64,000 bases of DNA. Source: an uncultured Sphingomonadales bacterium (lineage in GTDB: Bacteria; Pseudomonadota; Alphaproteobacteria; Sphingomonadales; Sphingomonadaceae). The stretch spans positions 1 through 64,000 of the forward strand of contig CAIJLZ010000004.1 in NCBI GenBank assembly GCA_903821605.1, in the 5' to 3' direction. This document shows, one piece after another, positions 24,398-34,382 of the stretch. The notes below the pieces were generated by a model, which searched no databases, had not been told where the DNA came from, and worked only from the letters and a program-made list of their open reading frames with translations. Every line of letters begins with the position of its first letter. Position 1 is the stretch's first letter. The position numbers and the translations under genes were made by a program.

Positions 24398-26048
24398 GCC
24401 GACGCTCCTGCATCAACTGGCGCACGACGATCGCGGCGCGTTCCGGATTTTGGCGCACGAATTGGCGCACCAACGCGGCGCGCTCTTCATAACCCGGCGC
24501 TTCGGCGATCATCTCAACCGTAATATCCGGCGCAGCAAGTCGCCCATGGGCGGCGGCCGTCAGCAATTCGCGCTCCGCCTCAAAGGTGCGCGCGCGTTCG
24601 CCAGCACGCGCCTTGAGCGCCCGCACCAGCGGGCGACCGATCAGCAGCAGCACCAGCAACGCCACCACCGCCGCCCCCGCCTGTCGGACAAGCGGCAACA
24701 GCCATGGTTCGTCATACCAACGCCGCACCGGTTCAACCACGGGTTCGAACACGCGCGCGCTGATCGCGACGACATCGCCCCGGTCGGCATTAAAGCCCAC
24801 GGCACCCTTGACGAGTTTTTCCAACGCGGCGATTTCGCCAACGGTGCGGGGCTTGGTCGTCGGCCCGTCGCGCAACGCCACCGCGACCGTCAACCGGGCG
24901 AGCCGACCTTCCGGCAGGCGGGTCACGGAAATCTCGCGCCCGACATTGAAGGTGCGGTCATAGGTTTCAGCCGTTTGGCCATCGCCAGTGCTGGTGGGCG
25001 TGGCCGGACCAGCACCCGCCACCGGCGCACCCGTCGGCTTATTGGTCAACTGTGTCGCCTGGGGCGGCTGATTGGCCAGCGTGCCGGGAATGCCCCCGGC
25101 TGGCGTCATGGCGGATGTCGTGCTGCGATTGCCCTCTTCGCGCAACAAGGCCCGATCATCCTTCGGATAGGTTTCGCGCGTCGACTGGCTTTCGGTGCGG
25201 TCGAGATCGACATGCACTTCGGTCGTGAAATTATTCTGGCCCAAGACCGGGCCCAGCAGCGCCAGCACCGCCTGACGATAACGTTCTTCCATCCGTAGCT
25301 GGAGCTGGAACGACGGATCATCCGTGCCTTCATCCTGCGACAATAAGGCACCCGACTGGTCGATCACCGACACCTGATCCGCCGCCAGACCCGGCACTGA
25401 AGAGCCGACCAGATGGCGGATCGCCCGCACCTGTGCCCCGGTCAGGGCGCGGCCGGGCTGCAATGTCAGCATCACCGACGCGGCAGGCGCGGCCTGATCG
25501 CGGACAAAAACCGATGGTTCGGGCACCGCCAAATGAATGCGGGCGGATTTCACTGAATCGATAGCCTCGATGGTGCGGGCAAGATCCATCTCGCGCGCGC
25601 CGCGCAAGGTTTCATCCTCGACCGCGCGGCTCGACCCCATCGGCAGCTTGGCCAACAGCGCATCGCCACTGGGGGCGGCCTTGGGCAGTCCTTGCGCCGC
25701 CAGCATCATCCGGGCGCGATGGACATTATCCTCGGCGACCTCAATCGCCCCCGAACCGGGGTCGAGATCATAAGATATGCCCGCGCCTTGCAATGCTTCC
25801 GCCACGGCAGCCTTGTCGGCATCGGCCAAGCCCTGGAACACCGGCGTGCGCACCGGGCTTTGCAGGCCCCAATAGGCCAGCGCAGCCAATGCGGTCGCAC
25901 CCAATAGCCCGATCGCGGGCAAGGCGCGTTGCACCGCAGGCTGGCGTGCCATGGCGGAGACCATCGCCAGCGGCTCACCCATCGCCTTAGCAGGCGCGCG
26001 TGACGCCCCGGCATGGCCCAGCGGCGGCAGAATTTCGCCCTCGGCCAT
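24390..26048 (-). CDS. fliF: Flagellar MS-ring protein FliF
   Basis: The 552-residue protein has a first membrane helix near residues 43-62 (LPAIGLLGATALAALAYWGL). YscJ/FliF ring-building domains follow (VFQGLADADKAAVAEALQGAGISYDL; MDLARTIEAIDSVKSARIHLAVPEPSVFVRDQAAPAASVMLTL), then a periplasmic loop, a second membrane helix (QAGAAVVALLVLLLIGRPLVRAL) and a cytosolic C-terminus that would bind FliG. It is preceded by fliE with a 3-nt gap. Confidence 0.95.
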   Translation of the reverse strand: MAEGEILPPLGHAGASRAPAKAMGEPLAMVSAMARQPAVQRALPAIGLLGATALAALAYWGLQSPVRTPVFQGLADADKAAVAEALQGAGISYDLDPGSGAIEVAEDNVHRARMMLAAQGLPKAAPSGDALLAKLPMGSSRAVEDETLRGAREMDLARTIEAIDSVKSARIHLAVPEPSVFVRDQAAPAASVMLTLQPGRALTGAQVRAIRHLVGSSVPGLAADQVSVIDQSGALLSQDEGTDDPSFQLQLRMEERYRQAVLALLGPVLGQNNFTTEVHVDLDRTESQSTRETYPKDDRALLREEGNRSTTSAMTPAGGIPGTLANQPPQATQLTNKPTGAPVAGAGPATPTSTGDGQTAETYDRTFNVGREISVTRLPEGRLARLTVAVALRDGPTTKPRTVGEIAALEKLVKGAVGFNADRGDVVAISARVFEPVVEPVRRWYDEPWLLPLVRQAGAAVVALLVLLLIGRPLVRALKARAGERARTFEAERELLTAAAHGRLAAPDITVEMIAEAPGYEERAALVRQFVRQNPERAAIVVRQLMQERRHG

Positions 26049-26051
26049 CGG

Positions 26052-26375
26052 TTAGACCGGCATGTTCATGATGTCGCGATAAGCCGAGAGCAGCTTGTTG
26101 CGCACCTGCAAGGTGGTTTCGAAGCCGATTGCCGCTTTCTGCCGTTCGACCATCACCTGTACCAGATCATGGCTATCGCCACGCTGATAGGCCTCGGTCA
26201 ATGCCGTGGCACGCTGCTGCTGGCCGTTCACGGTCGCGAGCGCCTGGCCCATGGCTTCGGTAAAGGATAATTCGGCAGTCGCCGCGCCATGGCCAGCGGC
26301 ACGCTGCAGCGCATTATTCTGATGGAGGATCGTGCTGCGCATCTGCAGCAGGCGGGTCTGGTCTGTGCTCGACAT
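26052..26375 (-). CDS. fliE: Flagellar hook-basal body protein FliE
   Basis: A 107-residue protein whose C-terminal half (FTEAMGQALATVNGQQQRATALTEAYQRGDSHDLVQVMVERQKAAIGFETTLQVRNKLLSAYRDIMNMPV) matches the family pattern, ending in the conserved R.K...AY.dIM.MPV. FliE joins the MS ring to the rod. It is the first gene of the 15-gene operon and lies about 50 nt downstream of a sigma-54 promoter. Confidence 0.95.
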   Translation of the reverse strand: MSSTDQTRLLQMRSTILHQNNALQRAAGHGAATAELSFTEAMGQALATVNGQQQRATALTEAYQRGDSHDLVQVMVERQKAAIGFETTLQVRNKLLSAYRDIMNMPV

Positions 26376-26426
26376 GGCGTTCCGGACTGTTGCTTTTCGT
26401 CGGGCGGGATTGCCCGTGGCGATAAA

Positions 26427-26443
26427 AGCAAGGCCTGTGCCAA
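26427..26443 (-). promoter_or_regulatory. Sigma-54 promoter of the fliE-flhB operon
   Basis: The minus strand reads TTGGCACAGGCCTTGCT. This fits the -24/-12 consensus TGGCAC-N5-TTGC with exactly 10 nt between the GG and GC. The start would fall near 26416, giving a leader of about 40 nt before fliE. Class II flagellar operons in many proteobacteria use RpoN with a FleQ/FlbD-type activator; neither gene is in the window. Confidence 0.75.
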
Positions 26444-26509
26444 TTGCCGCCCGGCCCCCGGATTCCGATGCCGCGCCACGGCCCCATCGCGATCATCGAG
26501 CAGCGCCGC

Positions 26510-26537
26510 CAAATTCCCGACACGGCGACGCCGATAT
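26510..26537 (+). promoter_or_regulatory. Candidate sigma-28 (FliA-type) promoter of flagellin gene
   Basis: CAAATTCC (26510-26517) and GCCGATAT (26530-26537) resemble TAAAGTTT and GCCGATAA. The -10 matches at 7 of 8 positions, and the spacer is one nucleotide longer than optimal. It would leave a leader of about 100 nt before the flagellin start. This is a consensus comparison only. Confidence 0.45.
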
Positions 26538-26641
26538 TCCGACGTTAAATCAACCGCACCATGCGCCGTTACTGCTGCCGAGGCGGCTCAACATCAACGC
26601 TGGGCTGCCCGCTCGTGACCCCCTTCGTGAAAGGAACAACC

Positions 26642-27475
26642 ATGACCGTCATCACCACCAATGTGAACGCACTCCGCGCCCAGAACAGCACACGCGTCGC
26701 CGACAAGATGCTCGGCTCCGCCATGGAACGCCTGTCCAGCGGCAAGCGTATCAACAGCGCCAAGGACGACGCCGCCGGCCTTGCCAATGTCAACCGCATG
26801 GACGCCAAGGTCCGTGGCCTTAATCAGGCCATTCGCAACGCCAATGACGGCACCTCGCTGGCGCAGACCGCCGAAGGCGCGATGGGCGAAGTGTCCAACA
26901 TCCTGATCCGGATGCGTGAACTGTCGGTTCAGGCCGCGAACGGCACGGCGACCGACGAAGATCGTGCCGCGCTGCAGCTCGAAGTCGATCAGTTGAAGTC
27001 GCAGATTGGCGATATCTCGACCCGCACCGACTTCAACGGCAAGGCCCTGCTCGACGGCAGCGGCGACCTCGTCAACAAGACGGTGTCGGTCAGCATCCAG
27101 ACCGGCCTCAACGATGGCGAAACCGTGGACTTCACGATCAAGAGCATGGGCGCCGCCGATCTCGGCGTCGATACCGTCGATATTTCGACCGCTGCGGGCG
27201 CATCAAGCGCGCTGGCCGATCTCGACGCGGCGATTGAAACGGTCGCTTCTGAACGCGCCAATCTCGGTGCCGTGCAGAACCGCTTCGACACCACGGTCAA
27301 CACCCTGACCTCGACCGTCACCAATCTGACGGAAGCCAAGTCGCGCATCGAAGACGCCGATTTCTCGGTGGAATCGACCAAGCTGGCAGCGGCTCAGATC
27401 CTGTCCCAGGCTTCGACCGCGATGCTGGCGCAGGCCAATCAGAGCCAGCAGGGCGTGATGAACCTGCTGCGTTAA
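26642..27475 (+). CDS. fliC: Flagellin (short)
   Basis: The 277-residue protein has intact D0/D1 ends, [47 protein letters not shown] at the N-terminus and [44 protein letters not shown] at the C-terminus. The central domain is only about 60 residues, so the outer D2/D3 domains are almost missing, as in many alphaproteobacteria. It is exported by the type III apparatus to form the filament. Start 26642 follows AAGGAA; the track ORF extends upstream through the leader. It is the only flagellin in the window, transcribed away from the fli operon. Confidence 0.95.
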   Translation: MTVITTNVNALRAQNSTRVADKMLGSAMERLSSGKRINSAKDDAAGLANVNRMDAKVRGLNQAIRNANDGTSLAQTAEGAMGEVSNILIRMRELSVQAANGTATDEDRAALQLEVDQLKSQIGDISTRTDFNGKALLDGSGDLVNKTVSVSIQTGLNDGETVDFTIKSMGAADLGVDTVDISTAAGASSALADLDAAIETVASERANLGAVQNRFDTTVNTLTSTVTNLTEAKSRIEDADFSVESTKLAAAQILSQASTAMLAQANQSQQGVMNLLR

Positions 27476-27515
27476 GCCAGGCTTTTCATCTTGAATTCCT
27501 GATACGCACCACCTG

Positions 27516-27552
27516 GCGGCCCGGCACCTTGGTTCCGGGCCGCTTCTTTCTC
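27516..27552 (+). terminator. Rho-independent terminator of flagellin gene
   Basis: GCGGCCCGG (27516-27524) and CCGGGCCGC (27535-27543) form a perfect 9-bp stem with a 10-nt loop. A T-rich tail TTCTTTCTC follows. It sits 40 nt after the flagellin stop and just before the convergent entericidin gene. Confidence 0.75.
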
Positions 27553-27559
27553 ACAACGT

Positions 27560-27688
27560 TCAGTTGCTCGTTTTCTCGACGGTCTTGCCAACCGACTGCA
27601 CGTCGCGGCCAATGCCGCGCACCGTGTTGCAGGCGGTCGCCAGCAAGGCAGTTGCCAGCAGGGTCACAAGAGCAGCTTTACTTTTCAT
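27560..27688 (-). CDS. Entericidin A/B family lipoprotein
   Basis: A 42-residue small lipoprotein: signal peptide MKSKAALVTLLATALLATAC with lipobox LATAC, then the family pattern NTVRGIGRDVQSVGKTVEKTS. Entericidins are tiny envelope lipoproteins linked to stationary-phase stress and lysis in Escherichia coli; in alphaproteobacteria they are common stress-induced proteins without a proven role. GAGGAAAA precedes the start. The longer ORF in the track is an upstream extension without support. Confidence 0.85.
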   Translation of the reverse strand: MKSKAALVTLLATALLATACNTVRGIGRDVQSVGKTVEKTSN

Positions 27689-27761
27689 GTCGTTTTCCTC
27701 GATCATTCGGTCGGTGGCGGCAGTTGGACTTAAGGGCCAAGCCGATCGCGGCAATATCTTC

Positions 27762-28484
27762 CTATTCCAGTTCGAACGCAACCGACACGCTGGCGGATAG
27801 CGCCTGTTCGCCGGGCCGGATCACGGTTTCCGCCTTGTCGGCGCGCGCCATGGCCAGCATCGGCATCGGATAGGCCGGGCTGATGCCGCCCTCGCTGATC
27901 GACAAGATGCGCCGGACCTTCATCCCAGCAGCGCGGGCATAGATATTGGCGCGCGCCCGCGCTTTTTCCACCGCCTTGGCCCGCGCTTCATCAAGCGCTG
28001 CATCGCTATCGGCAACGCCAAAGGCCGGGCCCTGGATCTGGTTCGCCCCATTGGCCACCAGCGCATCAAGAATTGGCCCTGCCCGCGCAATATCGCGGAA
28101 CACAAGGCTGAGCTGGTTGCTCGCCTGATAGCCAGTAATTTCCGGCGCGCGATTATCGACATAACGATATTGCGGGCTGAGATTGATCGACGCGGTGCGG
28201 ATATCCTTATCGGCGATCCCCGCCTTGCGCAGCGCCGTTATCACCCGATCCATCTGTTGGGCATTGGTGGCCAGCGCCTGTTGCGCGCTGGGGGCGTCGG
28301 TGGTGACCCCGGCGGTAATCGTCACCTGATCCGGCGTGCGCGATACGCTCGCTTCCGCACTGAGTTCCAGCCGGGTGCCGAGATGCGACCCCTCACCGCC
28401 CGAAGGCTGGGCAACGGCCGTTCCTGCCACCGCCATGCCCATGGTCGCCAGCATCGTCGCCGCCATGATCTTGTGCTTGTCCAT
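27762..28484 (-). CDS. SIMPL domain (DUF541) periplasmic protein
   Basis: This 240-residue protein has a signal peptide (MDKHKIMAATMLATMGMAVAGTAVAQ) and a SIMPL/DUF541 domain. The domain shows LELSAEASVSRTPDQVTITAGVTTDAPSAQQALATNAQQMDRVITALRKAGIADKDIRTASINLSPQYRY, then TGYQASNQLSLVFRDIARAGPILDALVANGANQIQGPAFGV and a C-terminal KARARANIYARAAG. Relatives (Escherichia coli YggE, Brucella BP26) form oligomeric periplasmic or surface rings tied to oxidative stress. Start 28484 is preferred over the track start. It is divergent from the RND operon. Confidence 0.88.
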   Translation of the reverse strand: MDKHKIMAATMLATMGMAVAGTAVAQPSGGEGSHLGTRLELSAEASVSRTPDQVTITAGVTTDAPSAQQALATNAQQMDRVITALRKAGIADKDIRTASINLSPQYRYVDNRAPEITGYQASNQLSLVFRDIARAGPILDALVANGANQIQGPAFGVADSDAALDEARAKAVEKARARANIYARAAGMKVRRILSISEGGISPAYPMPMLAMARADKAETVIRPGEQALSASVSVAFELE

Positions 28485-28729
28485 GCTTGCCTCCGCTTCA
28501 TGCACCACCGGCGAAACCGCCGCGCGGCGCCTCCCATCATGGCCCAGCCGCCATGTCTCGCCAAGTCACTGGACTGATCAAGATCAACCAGAGATGAACA
28601 GGCCGGAATTCGCACACGCAGCATTGCAGGTGCGAAATAACTGCTCTATGTTTGCAATACAGCTGATGTACCAGATGCGGCGGCACGGCATCAGACATTA
28701 TTTTCAGTTCCGACAGGCAGTACCGAGTG

Positions 28730-29896
28730 ATGAAATTTGATTCCGGCTTTCCCACCCCTGAAACCGATGAAGATCGGGCAGACCTGCACCGCCGCTATAA
28801 AAAGCTGGGCCTGATCACGCTCGGGCTGGTTGTGGTCGCACTCATCATCGTCAAGCTCGTCAACCATAATTGGGATGCCCCCGCCGCGCCGATGCCGCAA
28901 ACCGTGACCGTCATGGTGCCGGGGCGCCAGCCGGTTGACCTCGCCATCAGCACCACCGGCACATTGGCCGCCCGCCGCGAAATGCCGGTCGGCGTTGCAG
29001 GCGAGGGCGGCATGGTCGCCCGCGTGCTGGTGGAACCGGGCGACTGGGTCGCAGCCGGCCAGACGCTCGCCATCATTGATCGCGCGGTGCAGACGCAACA
29101 GGCGGGCCAGCTTTCCGCCCAAATCAACGCCGCCCGCGCCAATGCCGCCCTTGCGGAATCCGAGCTGGTGCGCGCGCAGACATTGAAGGAACGCGGTTTT
29201 GTCTCGCAGGCCGATATCGACCGCAAGACCGCGACTCGCGATGCCGCCCGGGCGCAGGTGCGCGTGGCCCAAGCCCAATTGGGTGAAGTCAACGCCCGCA
29301 TCGGTCGGCTCGATATCCGCGCGCCCGCTGCCGGGCTGGTGCTGGAACGCAAGGTTGAGCCGGGCGAAGTCGTCAGCTCGGGTTCGGGCATGTTGTTCCG
29401 GCTCGCCAAGGGCGGCGAGATTGAATTGCTGGCCCGGCTGGCGGAAACGGATCTCGCCCGGTTAACAATCGGCAATAGTGCGGATGTCACGCCCGTTGGT
29501 TCCGCGCGTAGCTTTACCGGCAAGGTCTGGCAGATTTCCCCCGTGATCGATCCGCAGACCCGCCAAGGCGTGGTGCGCATCGCGCTTGGCTATGATCCGC
29601 AGCTCCGCCCCGGCGGCTTCGCCACAGCGAAGCTGGTATCGGGCACGGCATCGCTCCCCGTGGTGCCGGAGTCGGCGGTCCAAGGCGATGCGAAGGCAAG
29701 CTATGTCTATATCATCGGTCCCAACAACAAGGCCGAGCGGCGTTCGATCACCATCGGCACCGTCAGCGAAAAGGGCGTGGCCATTACCAGCGGGATCGAC
29801 GGTCACGAACAGGTCGTCGTGCTGGCCGGCGCGTTCCTCAATCCCGGCGAGGAGGTCATGCCGGTCCGCCTGAAAGGCAAGGGCGCGGGGCAATGA
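28730..29896 (+). CDS. RND efflux periplasmic adaptor (membrane fusion protein)
   Basis: The 388-residue protein has an N-terminal membrane anchor (LGLITLGLVVVALIIVKLV), an HlyD-type barrel-sandwich lipoyl half (VAGEGGMVARVLVEPGDWVAAGQTLAIID), an alpha-hairpin (SAQINAARANAALAESELVRAQTLKERGFVSQADIDRKTATRDAARAQVRVAQAQLGEVNARIG), the second lipoyl half (LDIRAPAAGLVLERKVEPGEVVSSG) and beta-barrel/MP domains. It links an RND pump to an outer-membrane channel. ATG 28730 is chosen over GTG 28727. It overlaps the pump gene by ATGA. No lipobox is seen, so it is held by its uncleaved helix. Confidence 0.92.
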   Translation: MKFDSGFPTPETDEDRADLHRRYKKLGLITLGLVVVALIIVKLVNHNWDAPAAPMPQTVTVMVPGRQPVDLAISTTGTLAARREMPVGVAGEGGMVARVLVEPGDWVAAGQTLAIIDRAVQTQQAGQLSAQINAARANAALAESELVRAQTLKERGFVSQADIDRKTATRDAARAQVRVAQAQLGEVNARIGRLDIRAPAAGLVLERKVEPGEVVSSGSGMLFRLAKGGEIELLARLAETDLARLTIGNSADVTPVGSARSFTGKVWQISPVIDPQTRQGVVRIALGYDPQLRPGGFATAKLVSGTASLPVVPESAVQGDAKASYVYIIGPNNKAERRSITIGTVSEKGVAITSGIDGHEQVVVLAGAFLNPGEEVMPVRLKGKGAGQ

Positions 29897-32800
29897 GTTT
29901 CCGCAACATCTCGGCCTGGTCGATCCGCAACCCGATCCCGCCGCTTATCATGTTCATCGCGCTGATCGCGCTCGGCGTGTCGGCCTTTCTGCGCATGGAC
30001 GTCAATCAAGACCCAGATATCGAATTTCCGGTAGCGCTCATCACCGTCGTCCAGCCGGGCGCAGCCCCGACCGAGCTTGAAACCCAGGTCACGCAAAAAG
30101 TCGAGGCCGCAGTCCGCAGCCTGCAAGGGGTGGATGAAATCAACTCCACCGCGCGCGAAGGATCGTCGACGACCTTCGTCCAGTTCGCGATCGGCACGCC
30201 AATTGACCGCGCGGTCAATGATGTCCGCGATGCGATTTCCAACATCCGCGCTGAATTGCCCGATGGCATTCTCGAACCGCAAATCACCCGGATGGACATG
30301 GCTGATCAGCCCATTGCCTATTTTTCGGTCGAAGCGACGGACATGACGCTCGAACAGTTGAGCTGGTTCGTCGACAATAACGTCTCCAAACGGCTGCGTA
30401 ACATTTCGGGCCTGTCCAATATCATGCGCGGCGGCGGCGTCAGCCGCGAGATCCGGGTCATGCTCGACCCCGCGAAATTGCAGGCGCTCGGCGTCACCGC
30501 CGCCCAGGTCAATGCCCAATTGCGGCAGGTCAATGTCAACGCCGCTGGCGGTCGAACCGAAATCGCCGGGGCGGAACAGTCGGTCCGCGTGCTTGGCAAT
30601 GCCCGCAATGCGCATGATCTGGGCAACACCCAAATCGCGATCGGCAATGGCCGGATGGTCAAGCTCGCCGATCTCGCCGAGGTGCGCGACCTTTATGCCG
30701 AACAGCGCGCCGTGTCGTTGATGAACAATCGGCAAGTGCTGTCCTTCGGCATCCAGCGCGCCAAAGGTGCCTCCGACGTGACGGTGTTCGATGAGGTCAG
30801 CAAGGAACTGGCGCTCATCCAGCAGCAATATCCCAAGATCCGGATCAAATGCCTCTATACCAGCGTCAATTATACCAAGGCGCAGTTCCACTCCGCCATG
30901 ACGTCGATGGTGGAAGGCGCGATACTCGCCGTGCTGGTGGTGTTCCTGTTCCTGCGCGACTGGCGCGCCACGATTATCGCCGCCATCGCCATCCCGCTGT
31001 CCGCCATTCCGACCTTCTGGTTCATGGACCTGATGGGCTTCACCCTCAACACCATCAGCCTGTTGGCCTTAAGCCTTGTTGCGGGCGTGCTGGTTGATGA
31101 CGCGATCGTCGAAATTGAAAATATCGTGCGCCACATGCGCATGGGCAAATCCGCCTATCAGGCGTCAATCGACGCCGCCGACGAGATTGGCCTCGCCGTG
31201 CTGGCGACGACCATGGCGATTGTCGCTGTTTTCTTGCCCGTTGGCCTGATGCCCGGCATTTCGGGCCAGTTCTTCAAGAATTTCGGTTTTACCGTCGTGT
31301 TCGCAGTGCTGCTCAGCCTTGCCGTGGCGCGCACCATCACCCCGATGATTGCCGCTTATTTCCTGAAGGCCCAAGGCGCGAAACAGCATGGCGAAGGGCC
31401 GTTGATGGACCTGTATATGGACGTGCTGAAATGGTCGCTGGCGCATCGCTGGAAGACCGTGGCACTTGGCGTGCTCGCGCTTGTCCTGACCGTTGTCAGC
31501 TTCGCCACGCTGCCCTTTACCTTCCAGCCGAAAATGGACCTCGACAATAGCCAGGTCAATATCGATCTGGTGCCGGGCGCGACGCTGCAACAAACCCGCG
31601 ACATCGCCGAGACGGTCGCCAATCTGCTCCAGACGGGCGCGCCAGACGTGGTCGATGCGGCTTTTGCCGATGTCGAGACGGGCAAGGCCACGCTCTATCT
31701 CACGCTCAAAAAAGACCGCCCGATCGAATCCACCGAATTTGAACGGCGCTGGGCCGCCCGTCTCAATCAAGTGGCCGATGCGCGTATCTCCTTCGCCTCG
31801 CAATCGGGTGGTTTCACCGGGCGCGATCTGACGATCACGCTTGGCGGCGACAATCCGGAATTGCTCGAAGCCACCGCACATCAACTGGTGGAGGAACTCT
31901 CGACGCTGCCGGAATTGCGTGCGCCGCGCTATAATGGCGACCTCAAGCGGCCAGAAATCACGATCACGCCACGGCTTGATCTGGCCGCATCCATGGGCGT
32001 GACAACCGCCGCATTGAGCCAGACCATCCGCATCGCGACCCTGGGTGAAATCGATCAGAACACCGCCAAATTCTCGCTATCCGACCGCCAGATTCCGATC
32101 CGCGTCTCGCTGACGGAACAATCGCGTGAAAGTCTGGCGACCATCGAGAACCTCCCCGTGCCCACCGCAAGCGGTGGCTCAGTCCCGCTCAAAACCGTCG
32201 CGCAGATTGGCTTCGGCGAAGGACCAACCGTGATCCAGCGTAGCGGCCAGAGCCGCCGCGCCACCATTGGGGCCGACTATGCGCCGGGCGTCGTGAGTTC
32301 CGATGCCGAAAAGAAAATCGCCGAACTGCCGACAATCAAGAATCTGCCGGAAGGCGTGCAACGCATCAAGCTCGGCGAATCGAAATGGCAGGCGGAGCTG
32401 GTGGCGAATTTCGTCACCGCCGTGGTGTCGGGCGTGCTGATGCTGTTTGGTGTGCTGATCCTGCTTTATCACCGGGTGATGCCGCCCTTTGTGAACATGG
32501 GCTCGTTGCTGCTGGCACCGCTCGGGGCCGGGATTGCGCTGCACCTGACCAACAACCCCATTTCGATGCCGGTGCTGATTGGCCTGTTGATGTTGCTCGG
32601 CATTGTGGCCAAAAACTCGATTCTGGTGATCGATTTCGCGCTCGATGAAATGAGCAAAGGGGTCGAACGCACCGCTGCGATCATCGACGCCGGACACAAG
32701 CGGGCCCAGCCGATCGTCATGACCACCGTCGCGATGATTGCGGGCATGGTTCCCACCTCGCTCTCGCTGGCCGGGGACGGCAGTTTCCGCGCCCCGCTCG

Positions 32801-32919
32801 GCATCGCGGTGATCGGTGGCTTGATCGTTTCGACTTTGCTGACATTGGTCATTGTGCCCGCCGGTTTCAGCCTGTCGATAGGCTTTGAACGCCGCATCGG
32901 GCCAAGGCTCGCCCGCTAG
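29893..32919 (+). CDS. RND efflux pump inner-membrane subunit (AcrB/HAE1-like)
   Basis: The 1008-residue proton-driven exporter has 12 membrane helices and two large periplasmic loops. Key features are the N-terminal [27 protein letters not shown], the TM4 proton-relay acids in [21 protein letters not shown] (equivalent to AcrB D407/D408), and the TM10 Lys in [16 protein letters not shown]. Length and motifs fit HAE1-type pumps for hydrophobic or amphiphilic compounds. No TolC-type channel gene lies next to it, so it probably uses one encoded elsewhere. The substrate is unknown. Confidence 0.93.
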   Translation: MSFRNISAWSIRNPIPPLIMFIALIALGVSAFLRMDVNQDPDIEFPVALITVVQPGAAPTELETQVTQKVEAAVRSLQGVDEINSTAREGSSTTFVQFAIGTPIDRAVNDVRDAISNIRAELPDGILEPQITRMDMADQPIAYFSVEATDMTLEQLSWFVDNNVSKRLRNISGLSNIMRGGGVSREIRVMLDPAKLQALGVTAAQVNAQLRQVNVNAAGGRTEIAGAEQSVRVLGNARNAHDLGNTQIAIGNGRMVKLADLAEVRDLYAEQRAVSLMNNRQVLSFGIQRAKGASDVTVFDEVSKELALIQQQYPKIRIKCLYTSVNYTKAQFHSAMTSMVEGAILAVLVVFLFLRDWRATIIAAIAIPLSAIPTFWFMDLMGFTLNTISLLALSLVAGVLVDDAIVEIENIVRHMRMGKSAYQASIDAADEIGLAVLATTMAIVAVFLPVGLMPGISGQFFKNFGFTVVFAVLLSLAVARTITPMIAAYFLKAQGAKQHGEGPLMDLYMDVLKWSLAHRWKTVALGVLALVLTVVSFATLPFTFQPKMDLDNSQVNIDLVPGATLQQTRDIAETVANLLQTGAPDVVDAAFADVETGKATLYLTLKKDRPIESTEFERRWAARLNQVADARISFASQSGGFTGRDLTITLGGDNPELLEATAHQLVEELSTLPELRAPRYNGDLKRPEITITPRLDLAASMGVTTAALSQTIRIATLGEIDQNTAKFSLSDRQIPIRVSLTEQSRESLATIENLPVPTASGGSVPLKTVAQIGFGEGPTVIQRSGQSRRATIGADYAPGVVSSDAEKKIAELPTIKNLPEGVQRIKLGESKWQAELVANFVTAVVSGVLMLFGVLILLYHRVMPPFVNMGSLLLAPLGAGIALHLTNNPISMPVLIGLLMLLGIVAKNSILVIDFALDEMSKGVERTAAIIDAGHKRAQPIVMTTVAMIAGMVPTSLSLAGDGSFRAPLGIAVIGGLIVSTLLTLVIVPAGFSLSIGFERRIGPRLAR

Positions 32920-32972
32920 CTCACCCATAAATCGGGGGCGGTACACAACGCCCCGCACGCGGCGGAGTAGCC

Positions 32973-34235
32973 ATGCGCTTCTGGCGCAGTCCGGCATTGA
33001 CCGCGTCTGGCCTGACCGATCCCGGCCGCCGTATGCGCGCGGTGGCGACCGGGTTGCTGCTGGCCATGGCCACGCTCTACCTTGTGTCGCGCCTGTTGAT
33101 CGACAGCTATCCGTTGTTCGGTTGGACCCGCGCCTTTGCGGAAGCCGCGATGGTCGGTGGCCTCGCCGATTGGTTCGCGGTGACGGCGCTGTTTCGTCGT
33201 CCGATGGGGCTGCCCATCCCGCACACCGCGATCATTCCCGAAAACAAGGACCGGATCGGCAGTGCGCTCGCGCAATTTGTGCGGGACAATTTCCTGACGC
33301 CCTCGGTCGTGGCGCGGCGCATGCGTCAGGCGGATATTGCCACTGCCGTCGGTGGTTTTCTCGCCCGCCCCGCCGCCGCCGGACGAATGCGCCAAGGGGC
33401 TTCCCGCCTGTTCGCCTCTGTGTTCGAGGGGCTTGATCAAGAGCGCCTCGGCGGCATGGTCCGCTCGCTGGTGGCCGAACGGCTTGACCGGCTCGATATT
33501 GCCCCATTGGTTGGCCGGGGGCTGCAAGCCGCGATTGCCGAGGACCGGCATGTGCCGCTGCTCTCGGGCATCATCATCTGGGCCGGTCGCACGCTGGATG
33601 CCAATGAGCAGCTCATCCGCGACATGATCCACGAGCGGGCCAATGCGCTGCTCCGCCTGACCGGGCTGGACGAGACCATCGCCAATGCCATTCTCAAGGG
33701 GTTGCAAAAGATGCTCGCCGATATGGCCGCCGACCCGCACCACCAACTGCGGGCCAAGGGCGAGGAGGCGCTGGCGCAACTGGCCCATGACCTGCAACAT
33801 GATCCGGCAACACGCGCCAAGGCCGAGGCATTCAAACAATCAATTCTCGCCAATCCGGCGATTAGCCAATGGATCGACAGCATCTGGGAACAGGGTCGCC
33901 GTGCCCTGCTCGCGGCGGCGCACGATCCGGATGCCGCCGTCGCCGGACGCATGGGCGACATGCTGCGCCAGCTCGGTCTCGCCATTGGCAGCAATGGGTC
34001 GCTCAAATCCGCGATCAATCGTTTCGCCCGGCGCGCCGTGGTGGGGCTGGCGGCAAGCTATGGCGATGGCATTGTCCGGCTGATTTCCGACACCGTCGCC
34101 GGCTGGGATGCCCGCACCGTCAGTGGCCGGATCGAACAGGCCGTGGGACGAGACCTGCAATTCATCCGCATTAATGGCACATTGGTCGGCGGGCTGGTCG
34201 GCCTTGCGCTGCACGCGATCGACCGCTTGCTCTAG
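32973..34235 (+). CDS. DUF445 membrane protein
   Basis: The 420-residue protein has an N-terminal helix (AVATGLLLAMATLYLVSRLL) and the DUF445 core (AFAEAAMVGGLADWFAVTALFRRPMGLPIPHTAIIPENKDRIGSALAQFVRDNFLT). A long helical region and a C-terminal membrane helix (NGTLVGGLVGLALHAIDRLL) follow. DUF445 proteins (E. coli YjiN type) have no defined function; the shape suggests an envelope protein anchored at both ends. It follows the RND pump on the same strand after 53 nt. Confidence 0.85.
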   Translation: MRFWRSPALTASGLTDPGRRMRAVATGLLLAMATLYLVSRLLIDSYPLFGWTRAFAEAAMVGGLADWFAVTALFRRPMGLPIPHTAIIPENKDRIGSALAQFVRDNFLTPSVVARRMRQADIATAVGGFLARPAAAGRMRQGASRLFASVFEGLDQERLGGMVRSLVAERLDRLDIAPLVGRGLQAAIAEDRHVPLLSGIIIWAGRTLDANEQLIRDMIHERANALLRLTGLDETIANAILKGLQKMLADMAADPHHQLRAKGEEALAQLAHDLQHDPATRAKAEAFKQSILANPAISQWIDSIWEQGRRALLAAAHDPDAAVAGRMGDMLRQLGLAIGSNGSLKSAINRFARRAVVGLAASYGDGIVRLISDTVAGWDARTVSGRIEQAVGRDLQFIRINGTLVGGLVGLALHAIDRLL

Positions 34236-34382
34236 CCCCCGCACCCATGGCGGGGCCTCGCTTTCGTATGCGGATCGGCGCACAGACCCCATCTGCTCCA
34301 CAAAAGGCTTTTGGAAACCGTCGGCGGTTGTTAAAGGCGGGGCCAAATCCAATCACCCGCAACTGTTTCGAAAAGACGAGCC

